Assembly (NCBI GenBank): GCA_046049665.1
Contig: JBJOQW010000155.1
Coordinates: forward strand, 1 to 7,465
Direction: 5' to 3'
DNA length: 7,465 nucleotides
Origin: JAAFHS01 sp046049665
GTDB lineage: Bacteria > Pseudomonadota > Alphaproteobacteria > Rhodobacterales > Rhodobacteraceae
Made by a program: the position numbers and the translations under genes. Shown here one piece after another: positions 5,532 through 7,465 of the stretch; position 1 is the stretch's first letter; every line of letters starts with the position of its first letter. Below the pieces are notes generated by a model. That model worked only from the letters and a program-made list of their open reading frames with translations, searched no databases and was not told the DNA's origin.

Positions 5532-6451
5532 TCGTGGAAGACGAGGCCGCCCTTGCCGCCGCGCATTGGGGTGGCCGACTTACCCGCCTGATCAAGAACC
5601 GTGAAAATGCGGTGTTTGACATGGCCACACCTCAGGGCCGCGCAGCCCTGCGCTTGCACCGTGTGGGCTATCAGTCTGCCGCTGCCATAAGGTCTGAGCT
5701 GTGGTGGGTCAGTGCCCTTGCGGATGCCGGTATCCCTGTGCCCGCCCCCCTGCCCACACTGGCGGGTGAAACGATGGTCACCCTGCCCAATGGCCGCATC
5801 TGCACCGCCATTGCCTGGGTGAATGGTGAGCCTTTGGGCGAGTCCGGCGTGCCCTTCACCGCCACACGCGATCAGCAGATTGCCCAGCATCATGCCCTTG
5901 GCGAATTGATAGCACAGGTCCATGCCGCCACCACTGCCCTGACCCTTCCAGCATGGTTCACCCGCGCGGCTTGGGACAAGAATGGCCTTGCAGGCGAAAC
6001 CCCCTTCTGGGGCCGCTTCTGGGAACACCCGCTGCTGCACCCGTCCGAGGCCGCCGCCCTGTGCGCCGCGCGTGACGGCCTGCGCAGCTTTCTGGACGCC
6101 CTGCACAACCCTGATATCGGCCCGATCCACGCCGATGTCCTGCGCGAGAATGTGCTGGTTGATGGCACACACCTGTCACTGATTGATTTTGACGATTCCG
6201 GCATCGGCTACCGGTTGTATGACCTTGGCACCGCCCTGTCGCAAAACCTGGAAGAGCCCTATTACGCCGATCTGCGCGATGCCCTGATCGCTGGTTATGG
6301 CCGCGCGACCGTGGCCCAGGTTGAACACTTCGTCATGGCGCGCACCTTTGTGTCCATCGGCTGGGCGGCACCCCGCATCCCGCTGGACAACCCCATCCAC
6401 CGCCGCCGCATTGAAGGCGCGCTGCGGTGGGCTGCGCATGTTATGCGTTAA
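5528..6451 (+). CDS. APH-fold phosphotransferase, probable amino-alcohol (hydroxylysine-like) kinase
   Basis: Kinase of the aminoglycoside/choline/homoserine kinase fold (307 aa, the usual size). The catalytic loop is HADVLRENVL (201-210) with Asp203 as the expected base and Asn208 as a metal ligand; LIDFDDSG (218-225) supplies the metal-binding Asp of the DFD-type motif, and YRLYDLG (228-234) follows as in the family. The N-lobe strand AALRLHRVGY (39-48) has Arg where many family members have the ATP-binding Lys. The ATG at 5528 overlaps the stop of the PLP enzyme, so the two are co-translated. By analogy with the vertebrate hydroxylysine kinase (HYKK/AGPHD1) plus phospho-lyase pair, it may phosphorylate hydroxylysine, ethanolamine or a related amino alcohol. 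Antibiotic resistance is unlikely given the context. The 3' end overlaps pncB tail to tail by 4 bases. Confidence 0.8.
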   Translation: MIVEDEAALAAAHWGGRLTRLIKNRENAVFDMATPQGRAALRLHRVGYQSAAAIRSELWWVSALADAGIPVPAPLPTLAGETMVTLPNGRICTAIAWVNGEPLGESGVPFTATRDQQIAQHHALGELIAQVHAATTALTLPAWFTRAAWDKNGLAGETPFWGRFWEHPLLHPSEAAALCAARDGLRSFLDALHNPDIGPIHADVLRENVLVDGTHLSLIDFDDSGIGYRLYDLGTALSQNLEEPYYADLRDALIAGYGRATVAQVEHFVMARTFVSIGWAAPRIPLDNPIHRRRIEGALRWAAHVMR

Positions 6452-7465
6452 ACCACCACGTCCATCGCCTGTTGTGCGCCCACCCCGAAGACGCGCTTGT
6501 ACCGCGCAATCTCGGCCTTTGGCCCCATCGCCTTGTTCGGGTTATCTGACAGTTTCACCGTTGGCCGCCCATTCGCCGATATCGCCTTGCACACAAGGCT
6601 GAACGGCGCCAATCCGTCATGCGCGGCCAGCCCACGGAAATCATTCGTCAGCATCGTGCCCCAGCCGAAAGATACTTTCACCCGCCCCACGAATTGCCGG
6701 TAGAGCCGCTCAATCTCGTCCACGTCCAGCCCATCCGAAAAGATCACCAGCTTTTGGCGTGGGTCTTCCCCCCGCTCTTGCCACCAGCGGATTGCCGTTT
6801 CCGCCCCCATCGCCGGATCGCCGCTGTCAATGCGGATACCTGTCCAGCTGGCCAGCCAATCCGGCGCGTTCTGCAGGAACCCTGCCGTGCCAAACGTGTC
6901 TGGCAAGATGATCCGCAGGTTGCCGTCATGCTCTTCCTGCCAGTCGGCCAGCACGCGGTAGGGGGCCTGCCGCAGCTGATCGTCGGTGTCGGCCAAGGCG
7001 CTGTAAACCATGGGCAATTCATGGGCGTTGGTGCCAATCGCCTCGACATCGCGGTTCTTTGCAATCAGGCAGTTCGACGTGCCGATGAACTTGGCCCCAA
7101 GCCCTTCCTGCATCGCCTGCACCGCCCAGTCCTGCCAAAGGAACCCATGCCGCCGCCGCGTGCCGAAATCGGCGATCCGCAGGCCCTCGACCTTGCGCAA
7201 CCGCTCGATCTTTTCCCAAAGCCGGGTCATGGCGCGGGCGTAAAGGACCTGCAGCTCAAACTTGCCCATGTCGTTCAGGACCGCCCGGCTGCGCAGCTCC
7301 ATCAGGACCGAAAGCGCAGGTATTTCCCAAAGCATGACCTCGGGCCAGCGCCCTTCGAAGGTCAGCTCGAACTGGCCGTCGCGCTTTTCCAGGTGGTAGG
7401 CCGGCAGGCACAGGCCCTCGAACCATTCCATGAAGTCCGAGCGGAACATCTGCCGCTTGCCGTAG
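6448..7465 (-). CDS. pncB: Nicotinate phosphoribosyltransferase PncB (N-terminus outside window)
   Basis: Makes nicotinate mononucleotide from nicotinate and PRPP with ATP hydrolysis, in the Preiss-Handler salvage route to NAD; cytosolic. The frame stays open past the Met at 7449 to the right edge (residues Tyr-Gly-Lys-Arg-Gln precede it), so that Met is internal and perhaps 70-100 residues are missing. Counting from it, conserved blocks are DFGTRRRHG (94-102), GTSNCLIAK (123-131), GTNAHELPM (139-147) whose His143 corresponds to the His that is phosphorylated in the family, RIDSGDP (206-212), VIFSDGLD (235-242), FGWGTMLTND (261-270) and VKLSDNPNKAMG (298-309) near the C-terminus. It reads against the + strand genes and shares the TTAA at 6448-6451 with the kinase stop, so the two stop codons overlap. 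No terminator is visible between them. Confidence 0.94.
   Translation of the reverse strand, partial: YGKRQMFRSDFMEWFEGLCLPAYHLEKRDGQFELTFEGRWPEVMLWEIPALSVLMELRSRAVLNDMGKFELQVLYARAMTRLWEKIERLRKVEGLRIADFGTRRRHGFLWQDWAVQAMQEGLGAKFIGTSNCLIAKNRDVEAIGTNAHELPMVYSALADTDDQLRQAPYRVLADWQEEHDGNLRIILPDTFGTAGFLQNAPDWLASWTGIRIDSGDPAMGAETAIRWWQERGEDPRQKLVIFSDGLDVDEIERLYRQFVGRVKVSFGWGTMLTNDFRGLAAHDGLAPFSLVCKAISANGRPTVKLSDNPNKAMGPKAEIARYKRVFGVGAQQAMDVVV

Noticed and set aside
5468..6172. 234-codon minus-strand open frame opposite the kinase gene
   Set aside because: The kinase on the + strand has clear catalytic motifs; the minus-strand product is low-complexity and unlike known proteins.
5528..6451. Aminoglycoside resistance gene
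   Set aside because: The fold is shared, but overlap with a phospho-lyase-type PLP enzyme and similarity to hydroxylysine/homoserine kinases point to metabolism; no mobile-element context.

Overview
The window is compact, GC-rich bacterial chromosome, with short or overlapping gene junctions. Several protein families (a UMF1-type MFS transporter, MepA, a short YhhQ, an ArfB with its own leader, PncB) and the overall protein style suggest an alphaproteobacterium of the Rhodobacteraceae type. The sequence GAAAGGAGGTGATCCAG at 3634-3650 is an exact complement of the 16S rRNA 3' end with the alphaproteobacterial -CCUCCUUUC terminus, which agrees. No mobile element, CRISPR array, tRNA or rRNA gene was seen.

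Region 1 (1-2881, + strand) looks like a three-gene operon: the end of an MFS transporter of the UMF1/Atg22-like group, mepA (a murein endopeptidase with a signal peptide) joined by an ATGA overlap, and a secreted phytase-like esterase-family protein that overlaps mepA by 28 bp. Region 2 (2882-3579) is a queuosine-precursor transporter (yhhQ family) behind an 80-base leader that can fold its own ribosome binding site into a stem.

Region 3 (3580-3838) is the most unusual part. It is a 259-base, relatively AT-rich stretch without a large gene but full of structure. It has a TTGACA -35-like box, a 17-nt perfect complement of the 16S rRNA 3' end, an 18-codon ORF starting with GTG at the right distance, a 7-bp hairpin over the ORF's stop codon, a segment that mimics the 16S 3' end and can pair with the Shine-Dalgarno (SD) region over 16 positions, and a strong intrinsic terminator 23 bases before arfB. 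A further 7-nt match lets the 5' end pair with the terminator's left arm. The arrangement resembles either a translation-sensing attenuator for arfB, a ribosome-rescue factor, or a dual-function small RNA with a tiny ORF.

Region 4 (3839-6451, + strand) is a tightly overlapped cluster: arfB, a class III PLP enzyme closely resembling animal ethanolamine-phosphate / 5-phosphohydroxylysine phospho-lyases, and an APH-fold kinase resembling hydroxylysine kinase. The last two suggest a two-step phosphorylate-then-eliminate pathway for an amino alcohol. Region 5 (6448-7465, - strand) is the C-terminal part of pncB (nicotinate phosphoribosyltransferase), convergent with the kinase gene and overlapping its end by 4 bases.
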